A stretch of 64,000 nt of DNA from Burkholderiaceae bacterium (GTDB taxonomy: Bacteria; Pseudomonadota; Gammaproteobacteria; Burkholderiales; Burkholderiaceae): assembly GCA_947472645.1 (NCBI GenBank), contig CANJBQ010000012.1, forward strand, positions 1 to 64,000, written 5' to 3'. The translations under genes were made by a program, and so were the position numbers. Under the pieces are notes generated by a model. That model saw nothing but the letters and a program-made list of their open reading frames with translations, was not told the origin of the DNA and ran no database searches. Each line of letters begins with the position of its first letter. Within the stretch, counting starts at the first letter, position 1. This document shows, one piece after another, positions 9,124 through 17,474 of the stretch.

Positions 9124-9951
9124 TTACTCTTTCACCGTATCAAGTTGTTTAATCAACAATTCACTTTGACTTTGCATCAAATGTCTTCTCAAACCAGAAC
9201 TCGCCGTTGGATCTTCTCGCACATTGACGGTATTAGCTAAGTGAGCCGCAAATGTTAAGGCTTCATCTGTGGACGCTAACTTTTGCCTAAAGACGAGGGG
9301 CGTATCATCAATTCCGCCATAAGCAAAGATCCAGTCATGATCATTTTTGATGATAGCAACAGAGACGACCGCAAAATCACCATGTCGATATCCATACTCT
9401 GTAAACCCAAATTGTGAATTTTTCATTAATTTAGGGAAAACCACTTTTACTAAAACCTCATCCATCTGACGATCCGTCTGAAGCGCTCCAATAAAAAAAT
9501 CTTCGGCTAGAACTTTTCTTTGTTGACGATGATTCGCTAAAATCACCCATCCATTTAATGCTGATAATGCCAGTACTAATTCTGCACTCGGGTCTGCATG
9601 AGCGATTGAACCACCGATAGTTCCTCGATTACGAATTGGACGATGGGCAATCCAAGGAATCATTACAGCTAATAAAGAATGGGAGATATTTTTACTCAAA
9701 TAGTCTTCTAGTTGAGCTTGTGAAACAGCCGCCCCAACTTCAATACAATCCGCCTTTTCAACAATATCATTGAGTTCTTTTACTTCGTTGACATCAATTA
9801 AGATGGATGGGGTCGCAATACGCATCGCTAACATCGGCACTAAAGTTTGGCCACCAGCAATAATCTTAGCCTCTTCCCCATGCTGTGCAAAAAGCTTAAC
9901 TGCTTCGCTCAAGGACTTGGGTTGATGAACAACAAATGGGGCACTTTTCAT
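9124..9951 (-). CDS. Molybdenum hydroxylase FAD-binding medium subunit (CoxM-like)
   Basis: FAD subunit of the xanthine dehydrogenase family, about 275 residues. The preferred start is ATG at 9951, which overlaps the large-subunit stop as ATGA and gives the usual opening MKSAPFVVHQPKSLSEAV; a longer frame from 9990 is open but has no support. FAD-binding signatures AKIIAGGQTL and RNRGTIGGSIAHADPSAEL are present. The length fits CoxM-type subunits and leaves no room for the extra [4Fe-4S] loop found in 4-hydroxybenzoyl-CoA reductase beta subunits. That argues against a dearomatising reductase and for an oxidative hydroxylase. Confidence 0.9.
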   Translation of the reverse strand: MKSAPFVVHQPKSLSEAVKLFAQHGEEAKIIAGGQTLVPMLAMRIATPSILIDVNEVKELNDIVEKADCIEVGAAVSQAQLEDYLSKNISHSLLAVMIPWIAHRPIRNRGTIGGSIAHADPSAELVLALSALNGWVILANHRQQRKVLAEDFFIGALQTDRQMDEVLVKVVFPKLMKNSQFGFTEYGYRHGDFAVVSVAIIKNDHDWIFAYGGIDDTPLVFRQKLASTDEALTFAAHLANTVNVREDPTASSGLRRHLMQSQSELLIKQLDTVKE

Positions 9952-12908
9952 ACATCCCCAATCAGTTTTGTTTTCATTTTTGTTAACCAACTCGCTTTTT
10001 TTTCACCTGCTTCTTTTGCCAAAGACTTAAATAATTGATCTAGAACAATACGAATACTTCCTTCAAGGAGTCGACTTCCCACCGCAGATAATTTCCCTGA
10101 AATCTTAGCTTGATAGTCATACGATAATTGGGTATTTTGACCAATGCGTTTTAACTGAACTTTTCCGGATCCTTGAGCAAATCCAAGTGGCCCACGACCT
10201 TCCCCAGAAAGTACGAAATTGGTTGGCTCTTGAATCTCACTTAAACGTAAGTGTGCCGTGAATTTGGCTTTAATAATACCAATACGAACGACCGCTATAC
10301 ACTGATAAAGAATATCTGAGCCTTCCCTCGTTTGGTTCATAGACTCACATCCTGGAATCACGTTTTTCAGGCGCATCGGAACCATCAGCACTTGAAAAAT
10401 ACTTTCAGGACTAATTCCAAAATCGATGACTCCTTGCGCACCAAGTGGCATATCTGCCTGATTTGGCGCTGATTTAATCGTGTTAATGTTCCTTGCTTCT
10501 ATTTTTTTCGCCTTCACCAACCACTCATGAACACGCGTTGGTGTAGCAGGTAAGCGAATATCATCATAACCGATGGCATCAGCAATCGCATTCGCAATAC
10601 AAACTGGAGTACTCATATTATTTCCCTCACCCAATCCTTTTGCACCCAATGGCGTAAACGGACTAGGAGACTCCATATGAATAATCGTTGGTACCGGAAT
10701 CTCACTGGCTGTGGGGACTCGATAATCAGCAAATGTACCAGACAAGAAATTACCATCAGAGCTATAAACAAATTCTTCAAGCAATGCTGCGCCGACACCT
10801 TGACTAAACGCACCATAAATTTGTCCATCTGCAAGGGCCGGATTCAGAATAACGCCTGCATCATGCAGTGTGATGTATTGATCTATCTTCGCACTACAAG
10901 AAATAGGATCTATTTCAATCCCACATACATCTAACGCAAAACCATAAGCTGCTGATGTATTAATACGATCATTTTCATCTGTAGCATATAAAGTTGAAGC
11001 GCTCCAAAAAACGGTCTCACGAAGAGCAAACGATTGTTCATCGCCTAACGCTTGAGCAACCACAGCAGGCGCCCAATGAAAAGAGCCACAGATTCGTGAG
11101 AAAGGAGCGCTTTTATTTGTCTTTGGATCAGTAATAGTATCTTTTGCAAAAATCAATTCCTCATGATCCGCCGCTAATGCATGTTTTGCATATTTAAGGA
11201 TACGTTGCTTTAATTTAACTGCCGCTTGATGAGCAGTCCCAGCTACTGCTCCAGCAAACCGACTCGAATAATTTCCAGCCGCCACTGACCATGCATCTTT
11301 ATGCGTGTCAAAATCGACATTGACCACTATCGCTGCGGGTGAAATACCAAAAACATCAGCGACAACTTGTTGAATCACTGTTTGATGACCTTGTCCGGCT
11401 GGTGCTGAGGCAATATTAACGATCACTCCACCCATTGGATCAATACTGACCGTTGCCGAAGCAATGGCGCCATTTTTAGGGCCCGCCTTATCTCTTTGCT
11501 CTTTGGAGAGAACTGTGGCGATATATCCCATATTGGAAATGGATGGCTCCACAATTGAGGCATAACCTATACCGTACCAGCGTCCTTCTTTTTGAGCTTG
11601 ATGCTTTCTCTCAAGGATTCTTTGATAAGCATCTGATTTTTTTATAAGTTCTTGTGCTTGTAAATAATCACCTGAGTCTAGTAAAGCACCTGCTGCAGCC
11701 TGAAATGGGAACTGTTCTTTTTTGACGTAATTGAGTGCGGTAATTTCAAAATACGATTTATGAAGATCTTTAGCAATCTGGTGAACTAATCTCTCTAAAG
11801 CATAATAAACTTGGGGTCCACCAAAGCCTCTCACTAAACCTGAAGGCGTTTTATTAATGACCACCACACGATTTCGCACGAAAAGATGCTCAATATCGTA
11901 AGCACCCGTTAAACATCCGTGCATGCGATAGAGCGTTGCTGGCTCAGGAGCTCTTAAGTATGCTCCGCAATCCTCTAACTGATCATAGTCCAGCGCTAAT
12001 ATTCTGCCATCATTTCTTACTGCTGCTTTTATCGTTGTAGATCTTGCCGTCGCTGAAGTAGCTGCGACTAAATGCTCTAAACGGTCTTCAATAAATTTAA
12101 CCGGTCTTCCCACTTTGCGAGAAGCTAAGCAACATAAAACAATGTAAGGTAGTGATGATTGCTTAACGCCAAAACTACCTCCTGAATCTGGCGGGTATTG
12201 ATGACGCAGTTTATTTGCAGGGACATTCAACGCCATTGCCATCACCGTGTGTAATGAAAACGGCCCCATAAAACTAGAAGTAACGCTATATGACTCTTCT
12301 GCTTGCGACCAACTCGCAATGACTCCTGAGGTTTCAATCGGTGTGCAAGAATTTCGTGGATAATCAATATCAATACTAATGACATGATCTGACTTTGCAA
12401 AGATTTCTTCAGGATTGCCATAACAAAATGATCGATCAGAGACGCAATTACTTGGCGTGCCTGGATGTAAAATCACCGCATCCTCTTGGATGGCATCTTT
12501 CACATCCACAATAGCTGGCAAGGACTCAAATTCAATCTCAACTAATTCAACACCATCCTCTGCTAATGCTCTAGATTCAGCAATTACCATAGCAATAGGC
12601 TCACCAACATATCGAACTCGATCCATTGCTAAAACCCATTGACGCATCTCTGACTTCACCGCCCCTAGCAAAGGCTTAGAGAGTTTAGTAATGTCCTCTG
12701 GTAACAACACCTCACGAACCCCCTTCAGTAAAAGTGCTTTAGAGGCATCAATCGATAAGATATTAGCGTGCGGTAATGGTGATCGAACGATTGCGGCATA
12801 TAAAGTACCTGGATGAATAGGTAAATCATCCATATACTTACCTGCACCTCTTAAAAGTGCAGCATCTTCCACGCGCTCAATCGCTTGTCCCAACAACGGA
12901 GAATTCAA
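9948..12908 (-). CDS. Molybdenum hydroxylase large subunit with fused C-terminal CoxG domain
   Basis: Molybdopterin-binding catalytic subunit, 986 residues; ordinary members have about 770-800. The first about 800 residues show the family order: an Ald_Xan_dh_C-like N-domain (VEDAALLRGAGKYMDDL), VRGFGGPQ, GQGHQTVIQQVVADVFGI and GAKGLGEGNN with the likely catalytic Glu near residue 761. The CoxL form I motif AYRCSFR is absent, so this is not CO dehydrogenase. Residues from about 823 to 975 (bases about 9980-10442) match the CoxG family, with EGRGPLGFAQGSGKVQL and SGKLSAVGSRLLEG. The start is TTG at 12908, preceded by GGAGG. It heads the FAD, iron-sulfur, ligase and hydratase genes. The substrate is unknown and may be an aromatic acid or its CoA ester. 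Confidence 0.88.
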   Translation of the reverse strand: MNSPLLGQAIERVEDAALLRGAGKYMDDLPIHPGTLYAAIVRSPLPHANILSIDASKALLLKGVREVLLPEDITKLSKPLLGAVKSEMRQWVLAMDRVRYVGEPIAMVIAESRALAEDGVELVEIEFESLPAIVDVKDAIQEDAVILHPGTPSNCVSDRSFCYGNPEEIFAKSDHVISIDIDYPRNSCTPIETSGVIASWSQAEESYSVTSSFMGPFSLHTVMAMALNVPANKLRHQYPPDSGGSFGVKQSSLPYIVLCCLASRKVGRPVKFIEDRLEHLVAATSATARSTTIKAAVRNDGRILALDYDQLEDCGAYLRAPEPATLYRMHGCLTGAYDIEHLFVRNRVVVINKTPSGLVRGFGGPQVYYALERLVHQIAKDLHKSYFEITALNYVKKEQFPFQAAAGALLDSGDYLQAQELIKKSDAYQRILERKHQAQKEGRWYGIGYASIVEPSISNMGYIATVLSKEQRDKAGPKNGAIASATVSIDPMGGVIVNIASAPAGQGHQTVIQQVVADVFGISPAAIVVNVDFDTHKDAWSVAAGNYSSRFAGAVAGTAHQAAVKLKQRILKYAKHALAADHEELIFAKDTITDPKTNKSAPFSRICGSFHWAPAVVAQALGDEQSFALRETVFWSASTLYATDENDRINTSAAYGFALDVCGIEIDPISCSAKIDQYITLHDAGVILNPALADGQIYGAFSQGVGAALLEEFVYSSDGNFLSGTFADYRVPTASEIPVPTIIHMESPSPFTPLGAKGLGEGNNMSTPVCIANAIADAIGYDDIRLPATPTRVHEWLVKAKKIEARNINTIKSAPNQADMPLGAQGVIDFGISPESIFQVLMVPMRLKNVIPGCESMNQTREGSDILYQCIAVVRIGIIKAKFTAHLRLSEIQEPTNFVLSGEGRGPLGFAQGSGKVQLKRIGQNTQLSYDYQAKISGKLSAVGSRLLEGSIRIVLDQLFKSLAKEAGEKKASWLTKMKTKLIGDV

Positions 12909-13005
12909 ACTGCCTCCAACTATATTTATGATTGAGTAGAGTTTAAATCTTTTGAAAAATTTATATCAAAAATTCATCCGAAGATTAACCAATCAGTCCG
13001 ATTCT

Positions 13006-13863
13006 TTAAACGGAATGAGTCGATTTTTCGACTTGGCGGCGATAAAGGCTTGGTACAACGCCTTGATGCTGCCTAAAAAAGCGAGTGAAATGACTTTGTG
13101 TAGAAAATCCTAAAACATCACTAATTTCTATTAAGCTAGCGTCATCTGCAGCTAATGCCGTAAAGGCAAACTCCATCTTCAGGACGTTAGCATATAAAAG
13201 CGGAGATAAACCCGTACAGCGCTTGAACAATTCAAAAAAATGCGATCGGGATAAGTTCACCGCTGCAGCAATTGTCGTCAAGTCCTTTGGGGCGTCCTCG
13301 GATAAGCGCATCATTTGCATCGCACGACGAATTCTCGGATCCATATAGGCTAAATTACTACTAGGTGGCCTCACTATCGAAGCATTGATCACCACACGCG
13401 GGTCGACAAAAGAAAGGATTAAATTTAATAATAAATTATGTAAACGCTCCGTCGTAATGTCATCTGACCACCAAAGTTCTGTCACGACTTTTTCAATCGA
13501 TATTTTTTGTTCTTCAGATAATTTAATCGTCGACTCTAAAAAAAATTGAGGGTGATGACTATTAATAAAGCTTTTACTAAATTTAGCTAACCAAGCGGGC
13601 TCAAGGTAAAGTGCCAGTATCACAGTTTGGCCATCACCTTGAATCTCATGCAAATAAGAATGCTCTTCCCAAGCATTCACGAGAACCGCATTATCATTCG
13701 TTAATGGGTAACTTTGACCACGTACCCGAAAAGCCGTATCTGGTCCCGATGCTTTGATTAATAGGTGACAATGATGATGAGCGTGAGAAATTAAAGGCGC
13801 ATCCATTTCAAGAAGCGCAACGCGACCAAAATCACCGTGGAATAAACGAATTGGTATAGACAT
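13006..13863 (-). CDS. AraC-family transcriptional regulator
   Basis: DNA-binding regulator of 285 residues. The N-terminal part (about 1-150) looks like a cupin-type ligand-binding domain with clustered histidines (SHAHHHCHLL). The C-terminal about 100 residues are the two-helix-turn-helix AraC domain, with LTTIAAAVNLSRSHFFELFK and EISDVLGFSTQSHFTRFFRQ. It lies upstream of, and in the same direction as, the molybdenum hydroxylase operon, 97 bp before its TTG start. It is therefore the obvious candidate to sense the imported substrate and activate the operon. Its own 5' region (13864-14074) holds three palindromes, described separately. Confidence 0.9.
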   Translation of the reverse strand: MSIPIRLFHGDFGRVALLEMDAPLISHAHHHCHLLIKASGPDTAFRVRGQSYPLTNDNAVLVNAWEEHSYLHEIQGDGQTVILALYLEPAWLAKFSKSFINSHHPQFFLESTIKLSEEQKISIEKVVTELWWSDDITTERLHNLLLNLILSFVDPRVVINASIVRPPSSNLAYMDPRIRRAMQMMRLSEDAPKDLTTIAAAVNLSRSHFFELFKRCTGLSPLLYANVLKMEFAFTALAADDASLIEISDVLGFSTQSHFTRFFRQHQGVVPSLYRRQVEKSTHSV

Positions 13864-13894
13864 AAGACTCTAAGATACACACTGTATAAGAACT

Positions 13895-13977
13895 TAGGTA
13901 GTGATTTTACCTAGTAATTACCCTAAATAAAAGTAACAAATAACCCATTTGTCTGATTTATTGGGTTAATAAATCAG
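13895..13977. promoter_or_regulatory. Three inverted repeats upstream of the araC-type gene
   Basis: The 211-bp gap between moaE and the araC-type gene holds three perfect inverted repeats. One is TAGGTA/TACCTA at 13895-13913 with a 7-nt loop. The second is ACAAAT-AACCC-ATTTGT at 13936-13952. The third is CTGATTTATT-GGGTT-AATAAATCAG at 13953-13977. The second and third abut with no spacer, and their 5-nt loops are exact reverse complements. No U-tract follows on either strand, so they are not ordinary terminators. They may be operator sites or a folded 5' leader of the araC-type mRNA. No gene is seen in the gap. Confidence 0.5.
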
Positions 13978-14074
13978 GATGCCACCTGATAAAAGATATT
14001 TCTAAGATTGAAGCAATCCTTTTAGAAATTTCGATGACTGTTTTGGAGACAATATAACGACTAGTAAACTTGGA

Positions 14075-14527
14075 TTAAATCTGCCATTTTTTTAAACGAT
14101 CTTCATCACTCGTTCTAGCATCCACCCATCTAGATCCATTCGGGGTATATTCTTTTTTCCAAAATGGCGCTGAAGTTTTTAAATAATCCATTATAAATTC
14201 ACAGGCCGAGTATGCATCCCCACGATGAGAGCTAGCAACCGCAACAAATACAATTTGATCCATCGGCATTAATTTACCAACTCGATGAATAATCGTGGCA
14301 TTGAGCACCTCCCAACGCGCTTGAGCCTGTTGAATAATTGCTTCTAAAGCTTTTTCCGTCATGCCAGGGTAATGCTCTAACTCCATCGCTTGGACAACAT
14401 CGCCTTGATGGGTATCTCTAACTGTACCGACAAACATATTGATACCACCAATACCTGGTAAAGCTTTTCGTAAAAGACTTAACTCCTTAGAAACATCAAA
14501 ATCATTTTCTTGAATAGAAATTTTCAC
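14075..14527 (-). CDS. moaE: Molybdopterin synthase catalytic subunit MoaE
   Basis: Large subunit of molybdopterin synthase, 150 residues, which inserts dithiolene sulfur from MoaD into precursor Z (cPMP). Recognisable segments are GGINMFVGTVRD near residue 30, ELEHYPGMTEKAL, HRVGKL, SSHRGDAYSACEFIMDYLK and the catalytic-lysine region PFWKKEYTPNG near the C-terminus. It begins directly after the moaD stop, in the coupled order moeA-moaD-moaE. It supplies cofactor for both molybdenum enzyme systems in the window. Confidence 0.95.
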   Translation of the reverse strand: MKISIQENDFDVSKELSLLRKALPGIGGINMFVGTVRDTHQGDVVQAMELEHYPGMTEKALEAIIQQAQARWEVLNATIIHRVGKLMPMDQIVFVAVASSHRGDAYSACEFIMDYLKTSAPFWKKEYTPNGSRWVDARTSDEDRLKKWQI

Positions 14528-14785
14528 CTAACCTCCAGTAACCGGGGGGAAAAATGCAATTTCCGCTCCAGGAATAAGTTGGGTCTCAATCGACACCATC
14601 TCCAACTGTTGTGAGATACGAACATTTTTATGAGGTGCGAAAACATCCTCCCATCCTGGTTGATATAGGGATAAATAATGGCGTAAATCACCAATGGTTA
14701 CGACCGTTTCTGGCAAATCGATCGCCAATCGATCTAATTGCAAAGTTTCTTTGAGAGAGGCAAAAAATCGGATCGAAACTTTCAT
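14528..14785 (-). CDS. moaD: Molybdopterin synthase sulfur carrier subunit MoaD
   Basis: Ubiquitin-like sulfur carrier of 85 residues. It ends in the essential Gly-Gly (FFPPVTGG), which is thiocarboxylated and donates sulfur to MoaE. The N-terminus (KVSIRFFASLKETL) and the PGAEIAFFPPVTGG tail are typical. The gene starts 3 bp after moeA and is immediately followed by moaE. Confidence 0.95.
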   Translation of the reverse strand: MKVSIRFFASLKETLQLDRLAIDLPETVVTIGDLRHYLSLYQPGWEDVFAPHKNVRISQQLEMVSIETQLIPGAEIAFFPPVTGG

Positions 14786-14788
14786 CAG

Positions 14789-16030
14789 TTAACCATGAAG
14801 TAATTGGTTGAAAGGTATAAAGCGTATCTTATCGCCTTTACGAACGATTTGTCCTGGGGGTATATCTGCTAAACCATCACCCCAAGCGGCACTCGTCAAA
14901 ACTCCAGAACTTTGATTAGGAAATAAATCGAGTTTCCCATCTTGACGAATCTTGACTCTTAAAAATTCATTGCGCTTATCCGGTCTTAACCAATCAAAGT
15001 TAGACTCCAATAAGACATAAGGGTCATGTCGTTGTTCTCGTCCCTGCAATGCCAAAATGAATGGCCTGACAAATAATAAGAATGTGACAAAACTGGATAC
15101 AGGATTGCCCGGTAAACCCATAAACCATGCCGAACTCTCAGATTCTCTGCGCACACTTCCAAAAGCTAACGGCTTGCCAGGCTTAATGGCGATTTGCCAC
15201 ATATCTAATTGACCTTCTGCGGTAACTGCTGGCTTAATATGATCTTCTTCGCCAACTGAAACACCACCTGAAGTCACAATCAGGTCATGTTCTTTAGCTG
15301 CCGCTCGTAAAGTATTTCTCGTCGCATCGAGCGTGTCGGGAACAATGCCAAAATCTGTGTAATGACACCCTAGAGCTCTCACACAGGCAATCAAGGTATC
15401 ACGATTGGAGTTATAAATACCACCCGGTTTGAGTGCTTGTCCAGGCAAAGTGAGTTCATCACCCGTAAAAAACAAGGCCACTTTAATCCTTTTTTTGACC
15501 ATTAACTGGGTCATTCCGGCAGAAGCGGCAACACCTAACTCCTGAGGCCGCAAATAAGTACCCGCTTGGAGAACGATAGATTTTTCACGAATATCCTCAC
15601 CTTTTTCGCGAATCCATTCACCCGACTTTGGTATGTGATTTACTTTGATCTGATAACCAATACCACTTTCACTTGGCTTACCAATCACCTCACAATCCTC
15701 TTGCATCACCACAGCTGTTGCGTTGGGTGGGATACTAGCGCCAGTAAAGATTCGTGCCGCTGTCCCTGCCTGTAGAGGTTGGCCCACATATCCAGCTGGA
15801 ATTCTTTGCGTCACAGTTATCACTATGCCCTCTTCAGTGATATCTTGCGCACGCAACACATAACCATCCATCTGCGTGTTATCCATTGGAGGCACATTAA
15901 CTGAGCTGACTAAATCTTGAGCCAAAACTCGTCCAAGACTTTCTTGTAAAGAAACCATCTCTCCAAGTGGAGAGGGTATCGCGTGCGCTAATAAGATCTC
16001 TAACGCCTGAGATGCTGTTTTCATACTCAT
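14789..16030 (-). CDS. moeA: Molybdopterin molybdenumtransferase MoeA
   Basis: Inserts molybdate into adenylylated molybdopterin, the last step of Moco synthesis; 413 residues, the standard size. Markers are SLGRVLAQDL, VPPMDNTQMDGYVLRA, GGIYNSNRDTLIAC and the MPT-binding motif TSGGVSVGEEDHIK, then GKPLAFG and GLPGNPVSSFVTF. The ATG overlaps the thrC stop (ATGA), so it is translated with thrC. The thrC-moeA-moaD-moaE order is common in Burkholderiales. Confidence 0.95.
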   Translation of the reverse strand: MSMKTASQALEILLAHAIPSPLGEMVSLQESLGRVLAQDLVSSVNVPPMDNTQMDGYVLRAQDITEEGIVITVTQRIPAGYVGQPLQAGTAARIFTGASIPPNATAVVMQEDCEVIGKPSESGIGYQIKVNHIPKSGEWIREKGEDIREKSIVLQAGTYLRPQELGVAASAGMTQLMVKKRIKVALFFTGDELTLPGQALKPGGIYNSNRDTLIACVRALGCHYTDFGIVPDTLDATRNTLRAAAKEHDLIVTSGGVSVGEEDHIKPAVTAEGQLDMWQIAIKPGKPLAFGSVRRESESSAWFMGLPGNPVSSFVTFLLFVRPFILALQGREQRHDPYVLLESNFDWLRPDKRNEFLRVKIRQDGKLDLFPNQSSGVLTSAAWGDGLADIPPGQIVRKGDKIRFIPFNQLLHG

Positions 16031-17469
16031 GACGTATGACTAACAATAAATTCTTTAATCGCAGAAACCTCGGGCGATATTTCATAAATCCGCTGAGGTA
16101 ATTTCTCAATCCCCATAAAAGCATCTGGGCGCTCAGGCAAATACCCTAAAGCTTCTTCAATCGTCTCAGAAAACTTGACTGGCAACGCTGTCTCAAGAAC
16201 CAACATTTTTACGTGCGGCTCTAAATATTCTCTAGCAACCTTGACACCATCCGCAGTGTGCGTATCAATTACTACCCCGTATACCCGAGAGATTTGCTGA
16301 ATTGTTTTTAAGCGGTCTTCATGGGCACTTCTCCCGGAGACAAAACCAAACTGTTGAATCATCTTTTTCGCTGGATGACCAGAATAATCAAATCCACCGA
16401 CAGTTTCTACCTGAGCAAATAACTCTTTTACCAAAGCTCCATCTCGCCCTAACCAATCAAAGACAAACCGTTCAAAATTACTCGCCTTTGAAATATCCAT
16501 AGAAGGGCTCGAGGTATGAAAAGTCTCATCAGACTTTCGAGCGCGATAGTGGCCAGTTTTAAAAAATTCATCTAAGACATTATTTTCATTGGTTGCAACA
16601 ATGAGTTTGTGAATCGGCAAACCCATCATGCGCGCAATGTGGCCGGCACAGACATTACCAAAATTTCCAGAAGGAACACAAAAAGATACCTTTTCCTCAC
16701 TAGATGAAGTTGCCCTTAAGTAACCAGCAAAGTAATAGACAACTTGAGCAACCACTCGAGCCCAATTGATAGAATTCACCGTACCAATCTTATAAGTCGA
16801 TTTGAAATTTAGGTCATTACTAACCGCTTTGACAATATCTTGGGCATCGTCAAAGACACCTTGAATAGCAATGTTAAAAATATTAGCATCTTGTAATGAA
16901 TACATTTGAGCGCACTGGAAAGGACTCATCTTGCCAGATGGGGAGAGCATAAATACCCGTATCCCTTTTTTTCCCCGCATAGCATATTCTGCAGCACTTC
17001 CAGTATCTCCAGAAGTAGCCCCTAAAATATTGAGCTCAAGATTTTTCTTCTCTAATGCATACTCAAATAAATTCCCAAGTAATTGCATTGCCATATCTTT
17101 AAAAGCCAACGTAGGCCCGTTTGATAAGGATAAAAGTCCTATCTCAGTACCAGATTCATTTCCCAGCCAATGAATTGGGGTAATGTCATTCGCATTATCA
17201 TATTGACGGCCATGACAATATACTTTAGCGGTGTATGTTTTATGGGTAATTGCTTTTAAATCTTCGACAGGAATATCGTCAGTAAATAATTGAAGTACCT
17301 CAAGAGCTAAATCAGCATAAGATAAACTCCGCCACTGATCTAAGGTTTCTTTCGAAATTTTTGGATAAGATTTTGGCATATACAAGCCACCATCAGGAGC
17401 TAATCCAGCGAGCAATATTTCAAGAAAGGAAAGTTCTTGAGATCCACCGCGTGTCGAAATATATTTCAT
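16027..17469 (-). CDS. thrC: Threonine synthase
   Basis: PLP enzyme converting O-phosphohomoserine to threonine, 480 residues, the long ThrC form found in proteobacteria. The N-terminal motif MKYISTRGG and the PLP-lysine segment LSNGPTLAFKDMAMQ are clear, followed by the phosphate-binding ATSGDTGSAAEYAMRGK. It follows hom by 5 bp and overlaps moeA by 4 bp. It completes the homoserine-to-threonine branch apart from homoserine kinase, which is not in the window. Confidence 0.96.
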   Translation of the reverse strand: MKYISTRGGSQELSFLEILLAGLAPDGGLYMPKSYPKISKETLDQWRSLSYADLALEVLQLFTDDIPVEDLKAITHKTYTAKVYCHGRQYDNANDITPIHWLGNESGTEIGLLSLSNGPTLAFKDMAMQLLGNLFEYALEKKNLELNILGATSGDTGSAAEYAMRGKKGIRVFMLSPSGKMSPFQCAQMYSLQDANIFNIAIQGVFDDAQDIVKAVSNDLNFKSTYKIGTVNSINWARVVAQVVYYFAGYLRATSSSEEKVSFCVPSGNFGNVCAGHIARMMGLPIHKLIVATNENNVLDEFFKTGHYRARKSDETFHTSSPSMDISKASNFERFVFDWLGRDGALVKELFAQVETVGGFDYSGHPAKKMIQQFGFVSGRSAHEDRLKTIQQISRVYGVVIDTHTADGVKVAREYLEPHVKMLVLETALPVKFSETIEEALGYLPERPDAFMGIEKLPQRIYEISPEVSAIKEFIVSHTS

Positions 17470-17474
17470 GCAGA

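Noticed and set aside
8614-12908. Identification of the island enzyme as 4-hydroxybenzoyl-CoA reductase
   Set aside because: The FAD subunit is too short for the [4Fe-4S] insertion, and the large subunit carries a CoxG fusion not known in that enzyme.
9948-12908. Identification as aerobic CO dehydrogenase because of the CoxG domain
   Set aside because: The active-site loop reads VRGFGGPQ rather than the CO dehydrogenase AYRCSFR signature, and neighbours point to organic acid metabolism.
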